Below, piece after piece: positions 15,556 to 22,204 of a DNA stretch of 38,607 nt. The notes under the pieces were generated by a model that was not told where the DNA came from, made no database searches, and saw only the letters and a program-made list of their open reading frames with translations. Source of the DNA: Nonomuraea zeae (GTDB lineage Bacteria; Actinomycetota; Actinomycetes; Streptosporangiales; Streptosporangiaceae); NCBI RefSeq assembly GCF_005889725.1, contig NZ_VCKX01000101.1:1-38607 (forward strand). The letters run 5' to 3'. The position numbers were made by a program, and so were the translations under genes. The stretch's first letter is position 1. The number at the start of each line of letters is the position of its first letter.

Positions 15556-16212
15556 TCAGCGGGTGGCGGCGGCCTTGATCTCCTTCGCCGCCTTCGCGTC
15601 GCTCGAGACGCGTACGAGTGCCGCGGACAGGCGGGCCAGCTCGTCGTTCGAGTGCGCCAGCCCGGCCAGCGAGCGCTCCTGGCGCGGGAGCCCAAGCCGG
15701 CCCGCGCCCGCCAGGACCCGCTGGTCCAGGTGCGGCGCGACCTGCGGCCACACGCCCTGGACCTCGCGCAGGAAGATGTCCGCGCCCGTCGGCCCGATGC
15801 CGGGGAACTCCGTCAGCAGGTCGCGGATCCGGCCCGCGTCGCCGCCCGCCTCGTCGCGCAGGCGGCGCAGATCGCCCTTCCACCGGTCGATGAGCAGCTC
15901 GGCGCCGTTGCCGAGCATCGTGGCCGTACGCTCGTCGTAGCGGCGGTAGTGGCCGCGGCCCAGGGCGTCCACGCGGTCCTGCCAGCTCGCCTCCCGCATG
16001 GCTCTGGGCGTGGCGTACCCGGCGGCGAACAGCTCCCCGGCCGCCGCGATCGCGATCCGCGCCGAGATGCGCGCGCTGAGCAGGGTGGCCAGGACGAGCA
16101 GCTGGTACAGCGGTTTCGGCTGGTCCGAGAGCTTTATTCCGGCCTCGCCGGCGAACGTGCGGCCGTAACGGTCGAGAAGCAGGTCCAGGACGGCTTTGTC
16201 GCTCTTTCCCAT
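15556..16212 (-). CDS. HhH-GPD DNA glycosylase-like protein lacking Fe-S cysteines
   Basis: 218 residues. The helix-hairpin-helix is LTEFPGIGPTGADIF (about 133-147) and is followed by an Asp at 163 (APHLDQRV) in the position of the catalytic Asp of endonuclease III-type enzymes. The helical N-terminal half (YQLLVLATLLSARIS...) also fits the fold. The catalytic Lys expected in the hairpin of bifunctional enzymes is not obvious (GPTGAD), so a monofunctional glycosylase or a non-repair role is possible. There is no C-terminal four-cysteine Fe-S motif. Start ATG 16212 has GGAG 6 bases upstream; the frame runs further up without support. It diverges from the HesB-like gene across about 100 bases. 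Confidence 0.8.
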   Translation of the reverse strand: MGKSDKAVLDLLLDRYGRTFAGEAGIKLSDQPKPLYQLLVLATLLSARISARIAIAAAGELFAAGYATPRAMREASWQDRVDALGRGHYRRYDERTATMLGNGAELLIDRWKGDLRRLRDEAGGDAGRIRDLLTEFPGIGPTGADIFLREVQGVWPQVAPHLDQRVLAGAGRLGLPRQERSLAGLAHSNDELARLSAALVRVSSDAKAAKEIKAAATR

Positions 16213-16314
16213 GGTGGCTCCGCTACCCGGGGCCGGGCCCCGCATTCAGGGGGCCGCGTTTGGAGCGGAGGCAGGCGGGGAGGCGAAGGGTTCCCGATAA
16301 CGAAGGAGCCAATT

Positions 16315-16620
16315 GTGCTGACATTGACTGACAACGCCGTTGTCGCGATCCGCGACCTCATGGTCGACGAGGAGATCCCCGCCCAGGCGGGCCTGCGCAT
16401 CGCCCCGAAGGCCGACGAGGCGGGAACGCTCGAACTCTCCCTGGCCAGCACGCCGGAAGCGGGCGACCAGGTCGTGCAGAAGGAGGACGTGCGCGTCTTC
16501 GTCGCCGAGGAGGCCGTGCCGATCCTCGACGACAAGTCCCTGGACGCCCAGCCGGGCAGCCCCGGGCAGCCCTCGTTCCGCCTGGACCGGCGGGCGAGCA
16601 GCAACGGCTCCGTCGGCTGA
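16315..16620 (+). CDS. HesB/IscA-like protein without cysteines
   Basis: 101 residues starting VLTLTDNAVVAIRDLM and containing AGLRIAPKADEAGTLELSLA, DVRVFVAEEAVPILDDKSLD and a polar C-tail. The order and spacing follow the A-type Fe-S carrier fold (HesB/IscA/SufA). The three cysteines that bind the cluster in A-type carriers are absent; there is no Cys at all. It is therefore probably a paralogue with another role, of a kind often auto-annotated in actinobacteria as an Fe-S assembly protein. GTG 16315 has AAGGAG 6 bases upstream. It diverges from the HhH-GPD gene. Confidence 0.78.
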   Translation: MLTLTDNAVVAIRDLMVDEEIPAQAGLRIAPKADEAGTLELSLASTPEAGDQVVQKEDVRVFVAEEAVPILDDKSLDAQPGSPGQPSFRLDRRASSNGSVG

Positions 16621-16629
16621 GCCGGATCG

Positions 16630-16650
16630 CCGGCGCCGGACCGGCGCCGG
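16630..16650. terminator. GC-rich hairpin after the HesB-like gene
   Basis: CCGGCGCCGG occurs at 16630-16639 and again at 16641-16650 with one base between. Each copy is itself palindromic, so the pair can fold in several ways. It lies 9 bases past the HesB-like stop. Confidence 0.45.
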
Positions 16651-16680
16651 CTGCCGGGCCGGCCACTGGACCGCCCCTGA

Positions 16681-16812
16681 GGCGGCTTTCATGCCGGTTT
16701 CCATCCCGGTTTCCATCCCGGTTTCCAGGTCGGCTTCCGGGTCGGCTTCCGGGCCGGCTTCCGGGCCGGCTTCCGGGCCGGCTTCCGGGCCGGCTTCCGG
16801 GCCGGCCGCTTG
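16681..16812. repeat. 12-bp minisatellite
   Basis: Nine clean 12-base units run from 16693 to 16800, with degenerate units at each end (16681-16692 and 16801-16812). The unit changes in blocks: (G/C)CCGGTTTCCA(T/G) three times, GTCGGCTTCCGG twice, then GCCGGCTTCCGG four times identically. It lies between the convergent HesB-like and rhodanese-CBS genes. Twelve is a multiple of three, so open frames run through it, but no gene claims it. Confidence 0.9.
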
Positions 16813-16821
16813 GAGCGGCCG
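16803..16821. terminator. Hairpin at the end of the minisatellite
   Basis: CGGCCGCT (16803-16810) pairs with AGCGGCCG (16814-16821) around a 3-base loop, 13 bases beyond the rhodanese-CBS stop in its direction of transcription. It could end that transcript. Confidence 0.4.
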
Positions 16822-16833
16822 CCGGGGCGGGGG

Positions 16834-17535
16834 TCAGCCCTGGTCGGACTCCGACTCCGGCGAGCGAACGTCGCCGAGCCCGAAGAGCCCGACCAGCGTG
16901 CCGTCCGCCCTGGTGACGACGACGTGATCCACCTTGGCCCGGTCCATGCGCTGGACCAGCGGTTCGAGCTGCTCGCTCGGCCGTACGGTGGTCACGCCGA
17001 CCCGCATGGCCCGCTCGGCGGGCCCGTCCAGGTCGGCGCCCTTGAGCTCGGGTGAGCCGATGACGCCCTGGACCACGTCGTCCTCGTCCACCACCACCGC
17101 CAGCCCCGCGGGGTCGGCGACGATGCGCTCGGCGAGCTCGTCCAGCCGGTCGCCGAGAGCCGCGGTCACCGGGTCCCTGCGCACGGTGCGGGACACCAGG
17201 GTCGCCTCCCCCTCGTACGGCAGGCCGGCCGCGAGCCAGTCCGTCTTGCCCAGCGCGTAGTCGTAGACCCGGCCGAAACCGAGGTGCGCGAGGCGGTGGG
17301 CGGCCCGCGGGCTCAGGTCGCAAAGCCAGTCGTGGCAGTAGACGACCACCGGACGGCCCTTGTCGAGCGTGTCCAGCGGGCCAGGTGCCGCGCCGCCGAG
17401 GGCGCCGAGTGGCAGGTTCACGGCCCGGGGCAGGTGAGCCCACGCGTACTCCGCCTCCGGCAGCACCTCGACCAGTTGTGCTTCGCCGCCGGCGACCAGG
17501 CTGCGAACGGCCTCGCGATCGATGATGTGCGTCAT
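16834..17535 (-). CDS. Rhodanese domain fused to a CBS pair
   Basis: 233 residues. Residues about 1-118 are a rhodanese domain with active-site loop CHDWLCDLSPR: Cys72 to Arg77 matches the CxxxxR loop and Cys67 is an extra nearby cysteine. GFGRVYDYALGKTDWLAAGLPYEG closes the domain. Residues about 120-225 form two CBS motifs (VSRTVRRDPVTAALGDRL..., VVVDEDDVVQGVIG, AMRVGVTTVRPSE, VVVTRADGTLVGLF), which bind adenosyl ligands in other proteins. A sulfur-transfer activity gated by a nucleotide is a reasonable guess. Start ATG 17535 is chosen over an upstream in-frame start at 17565, which would add residues outside the domain. It is divergent from the CehA-like gene. Confidence 0.85.
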   Translation of the reverse strand: MTHIIDREAVRSLVAGGEAQLVEVLPEAEYAWAHLPRAVNLPLGALGGAAPGPLDTLDKGRPVVVYCHDWLCDLSPRAAHRLAHLGFGRVYDYALGKTDWLAAGLPYEGEATLVSRTVRRDPVTAALGDRLDELAERIVADPAGLAVVVDEDDVVQGVIGSPELKGADLDGPAERAMRVGVTTVRPSEQLEPLVQRMDRAKVDHVVVTRADGTLVGLFGLGDVRSPESESDQG

Positions 17536-17616
17536 GGCAGTCCCGTACCCCGAGAGACCGGACACGACCGGCGTTTCATGTCACTATGACGACGGGTCCT
17601 AATCAGGGAGTGTCCG

Positions 17617-19632
17617 ATGTGTGACGATCCGCTGCTGCCGGAGCCCGTCGCCCGCGCGCTGGCCGCCTATCGCGCGCTGCGTGACGCGCACGACGTCCGC
17701 TGGGGCGAGCCGCCTCTGTCGTACGTCGTGCAGGCCTGGGCCACCGTCTTCCTGGACCGCCGCCATCCCTACTGGAAACACGCCCTGGGGCAGATCGCCG
17801 AGCGTCACCCCGGCCTGTCCGCGAGCGAGTGGGAGAGCCGGCTCGGCGAGGTGGATCCGGCCCTGGTGGTGCGCGACGCGCTGGGCGGGGACGTGCTGGA
17901 CAACCTGGCCGCGCTGCGCCTGACGCCCGAGGGGTTCGAGCTGGCCGCGGACACCCGGGTCGTGCTGGGTGACGCGCCCTTCCGTACGGCGTTGCTGCTG
18001 GATTCGAGCAGGGACGAGCCGGTCGAGGTCGTCGTGGACGGGACGGCGTACGAGGTGCCCGTGCGCGGCGCGAAGGTGGTCGAGGTCGAGCGGGAGGTCG
18101 CCGTGGGCGGCCGGCCGGTGGATCTGGCGCCGCTGTCCAGGCGGGCGGCGGCGGCCACGGTGCGGCTGCGAGCTGGGTTCCCGTGCCGGTGGAGCGTGAC
18201 GGGCGCGAACGGGCAGGGCTGGTACCCCGAGGGCGCGCCGGCCAAGGTGGACGCCTTGCGCAGGCCGTACTTCCACGGCGACGACCTGGTGCTCGCGGTG
18301 CCCGCCGAGCCGATCACCGTGACGGTGACCAGGGGGATGGAGTACACCTCCGCCGAGATCGCGCTGACCCCGCGGGCCGGGGCTGAGACGCTGGTCGAGC
18401 TGACGCCCGAGCGCCTGTACGACGCCGCCGCGCGCGGCTGGTTCGGCGGCGACCTGCACGTGCACCTCAACTGGATGGGCGAGGAGCCCGCCGCGCCCGC
18501 GCTGGCCGCCGCGGCGCAGCACGGCGAGGACCTGCACGTGCTGAACCTCGTCGCGGGCAACGTCGCGAGCGAGCGCGTCTATGACGTGGAGGCGCTGGCG
18601 CACTGGGTGGGCGAGGACCTGCCGTGGTCGGACGACCACCACCTGGCCAGGCTCGGCGTGGAGTACCGCAACGACGTCGTCGGGCACCTGACCGCGTTCG
18701 GGCTGCGCGCCCTGCCGGGGCGCTACCACGCGGGTTTCCAGGGCACGGCCGACTGGCCGCCCAACGCGGTCGCCTGCGCGGAGCTGCGGGCGCTCGGCGG
18801 GGTGACGAGTTACGGGCATCCGTTCCACACGGCGTTCGGCGACGACGACCCGCCGGACAAGGTGCTCGACCGCGGGCGCGACTGCTCGGCCAGGGAGATC
18901 GTCGCCGACGCGGCGCTGGGGCTGGTCGACACTCTCGACGTGCTCAACCACTCCTCTGTCGCCGCCACCGCCGCCGTCTACCGCCGCCTGATCGGCGCGG
19001 GCAACAGGCTCGCGGTCACCGCGGGCACCGACGCCGTGCTGTCCTTCTGCCGCCGCGGCACCGCGTCCAGCCCGCCCGGCTGGGAGCGGGTGTACGCGAA
19101 CGTCGCAGGACCGCTCACCGCCGAGTCGTACGCGGAGGCGATCCTGCTCGGCCGCACGTTCGCCACGACCGGACCGTGGCTGGAGCTGAGCGTGAACGGC
19201 GCCGGCCCAGGCGAGACCCTGGCCCTGGCTCCGGGGCAGCGGGCGCAGATCGTGCTCACCTCGATCGGGCCCGAGGTGGAGTCGCTGGAGATCCGCACGT
19301 CGGAGGGGGTGCTGGCCCAGGGTCCGCCGGGGCGGCTGGCCGCGTCGATGGAAGTGCGCGAGCCGACGTACGTGGTCGCCGTGGCGTCCGGCGGCGCGCA
19401 CCCGCGCACGATGCACTGGAGCGGCGCCTACGCGCACACCAGCCCGGTGTACGTGGACGTGGCGGGCGGGCACGTGGCCAGGGAGGCGGACGTGCGCTGG
19501 TGCCTGGCCTGGCTGGACCGGCTCGAAGTGGTGCTGAAGGAGTGGGGCACGTTCGAGAGCGCGGCGCAGCTCGACGATCACCTGGAGTTGTACGAGCGGG
19601 CCAGAGCGGTCTATCGGGCCCGCCTGACCTGA
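17617..19632 (+). CDS. CehA/McbA-type PHP-domain metallohydrolase
   Basis: 671 residues. An N-terminal region of about 270 residues with beta-rich segments precedes a PHP hydrolase core: GDLHVHLNWMG (Asp279, His281, His283), TSYGHPFHTAFGDD (His401) and the terminal Asp472 in TAGTDAVLS. The last 190 residues are a beta-sandwich-like region with LELSVNGAGPG and a helical end. Named members (CehA, McbA) hydrolyse carbamate insecticides, but most homologues have unknown natural substrates, so only metal-dependent ester/amide/phosphoester hydrolysis is safe to say. ATG 17617 has AGGGAG 8 bases upstream. No signal peptide is visible. Confidence 0.8.
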   Translation: MCDDPLLPEPVARALAAYRALRDAHDVRWGEPPLSYVVQAWATVFLDRRHPYWKHALGQIAERHPGLSASEWESRLGEVDPALVVRDALGGDVLDNLAALRLTPEGFELAADTRVVLGDAPFRTALLLDSSRDEPVEVVVDGTAYEVPVRGAKVVEVEREVAVGGRPVDLAPLSRRAAAATVRLRAGFPCRWSVTGANGQGWYPEGAPAKVDALRRPYFHGDDLVLAVPAEPITVTVTRGMEYTSAEIALTPRAGAETLVELTPERLYDAAARGWFGGDLHVHLNWMGEEPAAPALAAAAQHGEDLHVLNLVAGNVASERVYDVEALAHWVGEDLPWSDDHHLARLGVEYRNDVVGHLTAFGLRALPGRYHAGFQGTADWPPNAVACAELRALGGVTSYGHPFHTAFGDDDPPDKVLDRGRDCSAREIVADAALGLVDTLDVLNHSSVAATAAVYRRLIGAGNRLAVTAGTDAVLSFCRRGTASSPPGWERVYANVAGPLTAESYAEAILLGRTFATTGPWLELSVNGAGPGETLALAPGQRAQIVLTSIGPEVESLEIRTSEGVLAQGPPGRLAASMEVREPTYVVAVASGGAHPRTMHWSGAYAHTSPVYVDVAGGHVAREADVRWCLAWLDRLEVVLKEWGTFESAAQLDDHLELYERARAVYRARLT

Positions 19633-19659
19633 CGCGGCACCCGACACGCTTCGCCGGTC

Positions 19660-19706
19660 GACTCCGCGAGTCAGGCGAGTCAGGCGAGTCAGGCGAGTCA
19701 GGCGAG
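19660..19706. repeat. 9-bp tandem repeat GCGAGTCAG
   Basis: Four exact copies of GCGAGTCAG cover 19666-19701, with a partial fifth (GCGAG) to 19706. The first overlaps a small hairpin GACTC-CGC-GAGTC (19660-19672). It lies 27-34 bases past the CehA-like stop in the gap before the convergent thioesterase gene. The rest of this 186-base gap holds no gene I can support. Confidence 0.85.
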
Positions 19707-19818
19707 CCGGCCGCGGGCGCTTCATTTGGTCAGGCGGGTGCGGCGCTTTTCGCTGTCAGGCGCTGCGGAGCGCGGACGGCTCCTCGTGCGGCCGGTCGGC
19801 GCCCTGGTGTGTGGCCTG

Positions 19819-20259
19819 TCACCGGGGCTTGACGGTCTGGATCTGGGCGGTCGCGGTCGCCACGGCCACCGGCTCGCCGTCGGGTCCGAGCAGCTCGCCC
19901 GACATGAAGCACACCTGGCTGCCGCGCCGCACGACCTTGCCGCGCCCGACGAGCCGGCCCGGCCGGGCCGGGCGGAGGAACTGCACGTGCAGATCGAGGG
20001 TCGGCGCGAACTGGCCGTCGGGCAGCGTCGCGACGAGCGCCGGGCCCAGGGTGTCGTCGAGCATCGCGGCCAGGAACCCGCCCTGGACCACCCCCATGGG
20101 GTTGGCGAAGCGCTCACTCGCCTGGAAGGCCACCTCGATGGTCCCCTGATCCGGGTCGACGCTCAGCAGCTCCCAGCCCAGCGTCTCCGCGGCGGGCGGC
20201 GGGGGCACCCGGCCGGCGCACACGTCCCAGAACGGTCCTTGCCGCGTCTGCATGTCCAT
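19819..20259 (-). CDS. PaaI-like acyl-CoA thioesterase (hotdog fold)
   Basis: 146 residues. The segment ANPMGVVQGGFLAAMLDDTLGPAL carries the Asn, Gly-Gly and Asp of the PaaI/4HBT thioesterase active site, followed by DLHVQFLRPARPGRLVGRGKVVRRGSQVCF and a final ATATAQIQTV strand, as in the hotdog fold. It should hydrolyse an acyl-CoA, probably aromatic or medium-chain; the exact substrate is unknown. ATG 20259 and ATG 20253 are both possible and neither has a strong ribosome site; the frame runs further upstream without support. It is divergent from the TetR gene with a 17-bp palindrome halfway between. Confidence 0.85.
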   Translation of the reverse strand: MDMQTRQGPFWDVCAGRVPPPPAAETLGWELLSVDPDQGTIEVAFQASERFANPMGVVQGGFLAAMLDDTLGPALVATLPDGQFAPTLDLHVQFLRPARPGRLVGRGKVVRRGSQVCFMSGELLGPDGEPVAVATATAQIQTVKPR

Positions 20260-20326
20260 GACCCGATTGAACGCGACGCCACCGACAGATTCGCCGCGCA
20301 CTTCACCGTGCCTTGCTCGCGGTAAG

Positions 20327-20343
20327 CGGAGAAAATTTCTCCG
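20327..20343. promoter_or_regulatory. 17-bp palindrome between thioesterase and tetR
   Basis: CGGAGAAA-A-TTTCTCCG is a perfect palindrome with 8-base arms and one central base. It sits 67 bases from the thioesterase start and 69 bases from the tetR start, almost exactly midway in the divergent gap. A TetR-type dimer binding here could control both genes. Confidence 0.6.
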
Positions 20344-20412
20344 ATTTCCGACGTTATTCTGCGATAGGAACTGAAGTCAGAGTGATCTCCAGCACGGAAG
20401 GCGGCAGAACCG

Positions 20413-21090
20413 ATGCGCACCACGGGTCCCCTCAGGGCGGACGCCAGACGCAACCGGGAGCAGATCATCGAGACGGCGAGGGCGGTGTTCGCCGAGCAGG
20501 GCCCAGGGGCGACGATGGACGAGATCGCCCAGCACGCCCAGGTGGGAGTGGGCACGCTCTACCGGCATTTCCCCGACCGTGAGGCCCTGATCCACGCCGT
20601 GCTGGCCGACGGGCTCGATCGCATGGTCGCCCTGGCCGACGCGGCGCGCTCGGAGGAGACGTGGGCATGGGACGCGCTGAGCCGGTTCGTGCACGGTTGC
20701 GCCGAACTCCGGCTGGACCTGCTCGTCTCGGTCGCCGGCGCACAGGTGCACCGCGTGGCCGCCACGCCGGAGATCGGCGAGGGGCGCGCTCGCCTGCTGG
20801 ACGCGCTCGACCGGATCGTGGCCGCCGCACACGGCGAAGGCGCGCTGCGTACCGACGTCGGGGCAGGGGACGTGATGGGGGCGATCGGGCTGCTCGTCCG
20901 CGGGCTGCCCACGCTGCCCGCCGATCTGGGCGAAGAGCTGCGGGAACGGACGGTCCGGCTCGTGCTCGCGGGTATGCGGGCCCACCCGGCGCCCGCGCCG
21001 CCGGGCACGGCGATGACCGCCGGCGAGCTGATCCGGCGCCTCTCCGAACATGGGGACGAGCAGGGGGACGAGCAGAAGAAGGACGAGTAG
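20413..21090 (+). CDS. TetR family transcriptional regulator
   Basis: 225 residues. The N-terminal helix-turn-helix is REQIIETARAVFAEQGPGATMDEIAQHAQVGVGTLYRHFPDRE..., a clear TetR DNA-binding domain (about 13-60). A helical ligand-binding domain follows, typical in length. The tail (SEHGDEQGDEQKKDE) is a charged, repeat-like extension. ATG 20413 has GGAAG 12 bases upstream. A palindrome midway to the divergent thioesterase suggests that it represses itself and that gene, with an acyl-CoA or aromatic compound as a plausible ligand (inference). A 15-bp terminator follows 25 bases after the stop. Confidence 0.92.
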   Translation: MRTTGPLRADARRNREQIIETARAVFAEQGPGATMDEIAQHAQVGVGTLYRHFPDREALIHAVLADGLDRMVALADAARSEETWAWDALSRFVHGCAELRLDLLVSVAGAQVHRVAATPEIGEGRARLLDALDRIVAAAHGEGALRTDVGAGDVMGAIGLLVRGLPTLPADLGEELRERTVRLVLAGMRAHPAPAPPGTAMTAGELIRRLSEHGDEQGDEQKKDE

Positions 21091-21115
21091 GGGGCAAGGC
21101 TGAGCACCGCACACC

Positions 21116-21150
21116 GCGGCCCCCGGCGACAGCGGGTCGCCGGGGGCCGC
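21116..21150. terminator. Bidirectional terminator, perfect 15-bp stem
   Basis: Arms 21116-21130 (GCGGCCCCCGGCGAC) and 21136-21150 pair perfectly around a 5-base loop. It lies between tetR (+) and the small acidic gene (-), 4 bases before the latter's stop. Confidence 0.85.
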
Positions 21151-21154
21151 ACCG

Positions 21155-21448
21155 TCAGGGTCGCTCGGCCTCGGCAGGGCGGAAGCCGGTCAGGCCGGCC
21201 GGCATCCCGTGCCGGACCGCCCGGACGATCTCCTCGTGGAGCCCCGGTCCAGGGTCGCCGCAGGGCCCCAGCGGACTGCCCTCGACCTCGTACCACTCGT
21301 CCGCGTCCAGGTACTGGATCCGTACGCTGACCTGTCCCGCGCCGACCTCGGTCCGCACGGTGACCTCGCCGGTGATGACGCCGACCTCGTCCGTCATCAC
21401 CCCGCCGGGCCCGGCGACGACGCTGCTTTCGAAGCGTTCGACGCCCAC
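21155..21448 (-). CDS. Small acidic protein abutting the HNH nuclease gene
   Basis: 97 residues starting at GTG 21448, directly after the TGA of the HNH gene (21451-21449), with AGGTGAG just upstream inside that gene. The product is rich in Glu/Asp and reads as beta-strand-like in its first half (GEVTVRTEVGAGQVSVRIQYLDADEWYEVEG) with a helical HEEIVRAVRHGM segment. No known domain is recognised and there is no signal peptide. Tight coupling to a nuclease gene and net negative charge would fit an inhibitor or accessory protein, but this is a guess. Confidence 0.7.
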   Translation of the reverse strand: MGVERFESSVVAGPGGVMTDEVGVITGEVTVRTEVGAGQVSVRIQYLDADEWYEVEGSPLGPCGDPGPGLHEEIVRAVRHGMPAGLTGFRPAEAERP

Positions 21449-22120
21449 TCACTCACCTTCTGTGAGGTCGCAGGTCCCCAGCATCTCCGTCAGAGCCTCC
21501 ATCTCGGGCTCGGTGACGGTGAGCGCGTAGCGGGACTTGATGTCCACCCAGGCCCGGCTGTAGGTGCACCAGTAGCTGCGCAGGGGCGGCCGCCACTGGT
21601 CGGGCGACTGGTCGCCCTTGGACCGGTTCGAGGCGGCCGAGACCGCGATGAGCTGCGGGCCCTCCAGGTCGTTGGCGAACCGCCTGCGCCGGTCGTCGCT
21701 CCACACGTCGGCGCCCGAGCGCCACGCCTGGGCCAGCGGCACCATGTGGTCGATGTCGATCTGCGAGGCGCTGGTGAACTCCCTGCCGTCGTACTCGCTG
21801 TACCAGGCCCCCGAGACGGCCCGGCACTGCTCGTCCTGCTTGACGTCCTCGCCGTCGCGGGCGAGCACGACCTCGCGGGTGTCGCAGCCGCGGCCCTGCT
21901 GCGCCCAGTGCGGGAAGCGGCTGCGGCTGTAGCCGGCCATCGGGCGCGGGTCGGCGACCGTCAGATCGGACAGCCGCTCGAACGCGGCCGAGACCGACAG
22001 CGCGGGCGGGAGCTCGGCGGGAGCAGCGGAAGCGGCGGCCGCCGCGGCGGGAGCCAGGACCACGAGAGCGGCGGCGACGGCAGTCGCCGCACGTGGATGC
22101 CATGATCGCAATGAGAGCAT
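21449..22120 (-). CDS. Secreted HNH endonuclease
   Basis: 223 residues. The N-terminus is a signal peptide: basic LRSWHPRAA, a hydrophobic Ala/Val stretch and an AAAAASAAPAE cleavage region at about residues 34-38. The nuclease core has SQIDIDHMVPLAQAWRSGA, then NDLEGPQLIAVSAASNRSKGDQSPDQW, the DH...N...N pattern of the HNH/DUF1524 family, and a C-terminal YWCTYSRAWVDIKSRY segment. Two early cysteines (GRGCDTR, DEQCRA) and two late ones (YWC, GTC) may form disulfides outside the cell. Likely a secreted DNase for scavenging or competition. ATG 22120 is used; the longer frame begins with an unlikely TTG at 22126. Confidence 0.88.
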   Translation of the reverse strand: MLSLRSWHPRAATAVAAALVVLAPAAAAAASAAPAELPPALSVSAAFERLSDLTVADPRPMAGYSRSRFPHWAQQGRGCDTREVVLARDGEDVKQDEQCRAVSGAWYSEYDGREFTSASQIDIDHMVPLAQAWRSGADVWSDDRRRRFANDLEGPQLIAVSAASNRSKGDQSPDQWRPPLRSYWCTYSRAWVDIKSRYALTVTEPEMEALTEMLGTCDLTEGE

Positions 22121-22172
22121 GGGCAACGACTAACAGCGGCGATTACGCTGAGTAGTCGATGACGCCAACGTC

Positions 22173-22189
22173 TGTCACATAGAGTGACA
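22173..22189 (-). promoter_or_regulatory. Inverted repeat in the HNH nuclease promoter region
   Basis: TGTCAC (22173-22178) and GTGACA (22184-22189) are perfect inverted arms around a 5-base spacer, 53 bases upstream of the nuclease start. A dimeric regulator could bind here. The downstream end of the reductase gene lies 16 bases away. Confidence 0.45.
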
Positions 22190-22204
22190 ACGCTGGGACT
22201 GGCT

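Noticed and set aside
14741..16212. Enoyl-CoA hydratase and etfBA as one beta-oxidation cluster
   Set aside because: They are separated by about 10 kb of unrelated genes, and no acyl-CoA dehydrogenase or thiolase lies between.
16681..16812. Coding interpretation of the minisatellite (GSRP-type tetrapeptide repeats on the minus strand)
   Set aside because: The frame that reads GSRP repeats is different from, and overlaps, the well-supported rhodanese-CBS gene, and no start or ribosome site supports it.
16681..16812. CRISPR-like array
   Set aside because: Units are 12 bases with no unique spacers, so it is a minisatellite.
17599..19725. 708-codon minus-strand open frame opposite the CehA-like gene
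   Set aside because: It shows the compositional look of an antisense shadow and has no motifs; the plus-strand PHP hydrolase explains the region.
22120..22126. TTG 22126 as the HNH nuclease start
   Set aside because: ATG 22120 is two codons downstream, keeps the signal peptide intact and is the commoner start codon.
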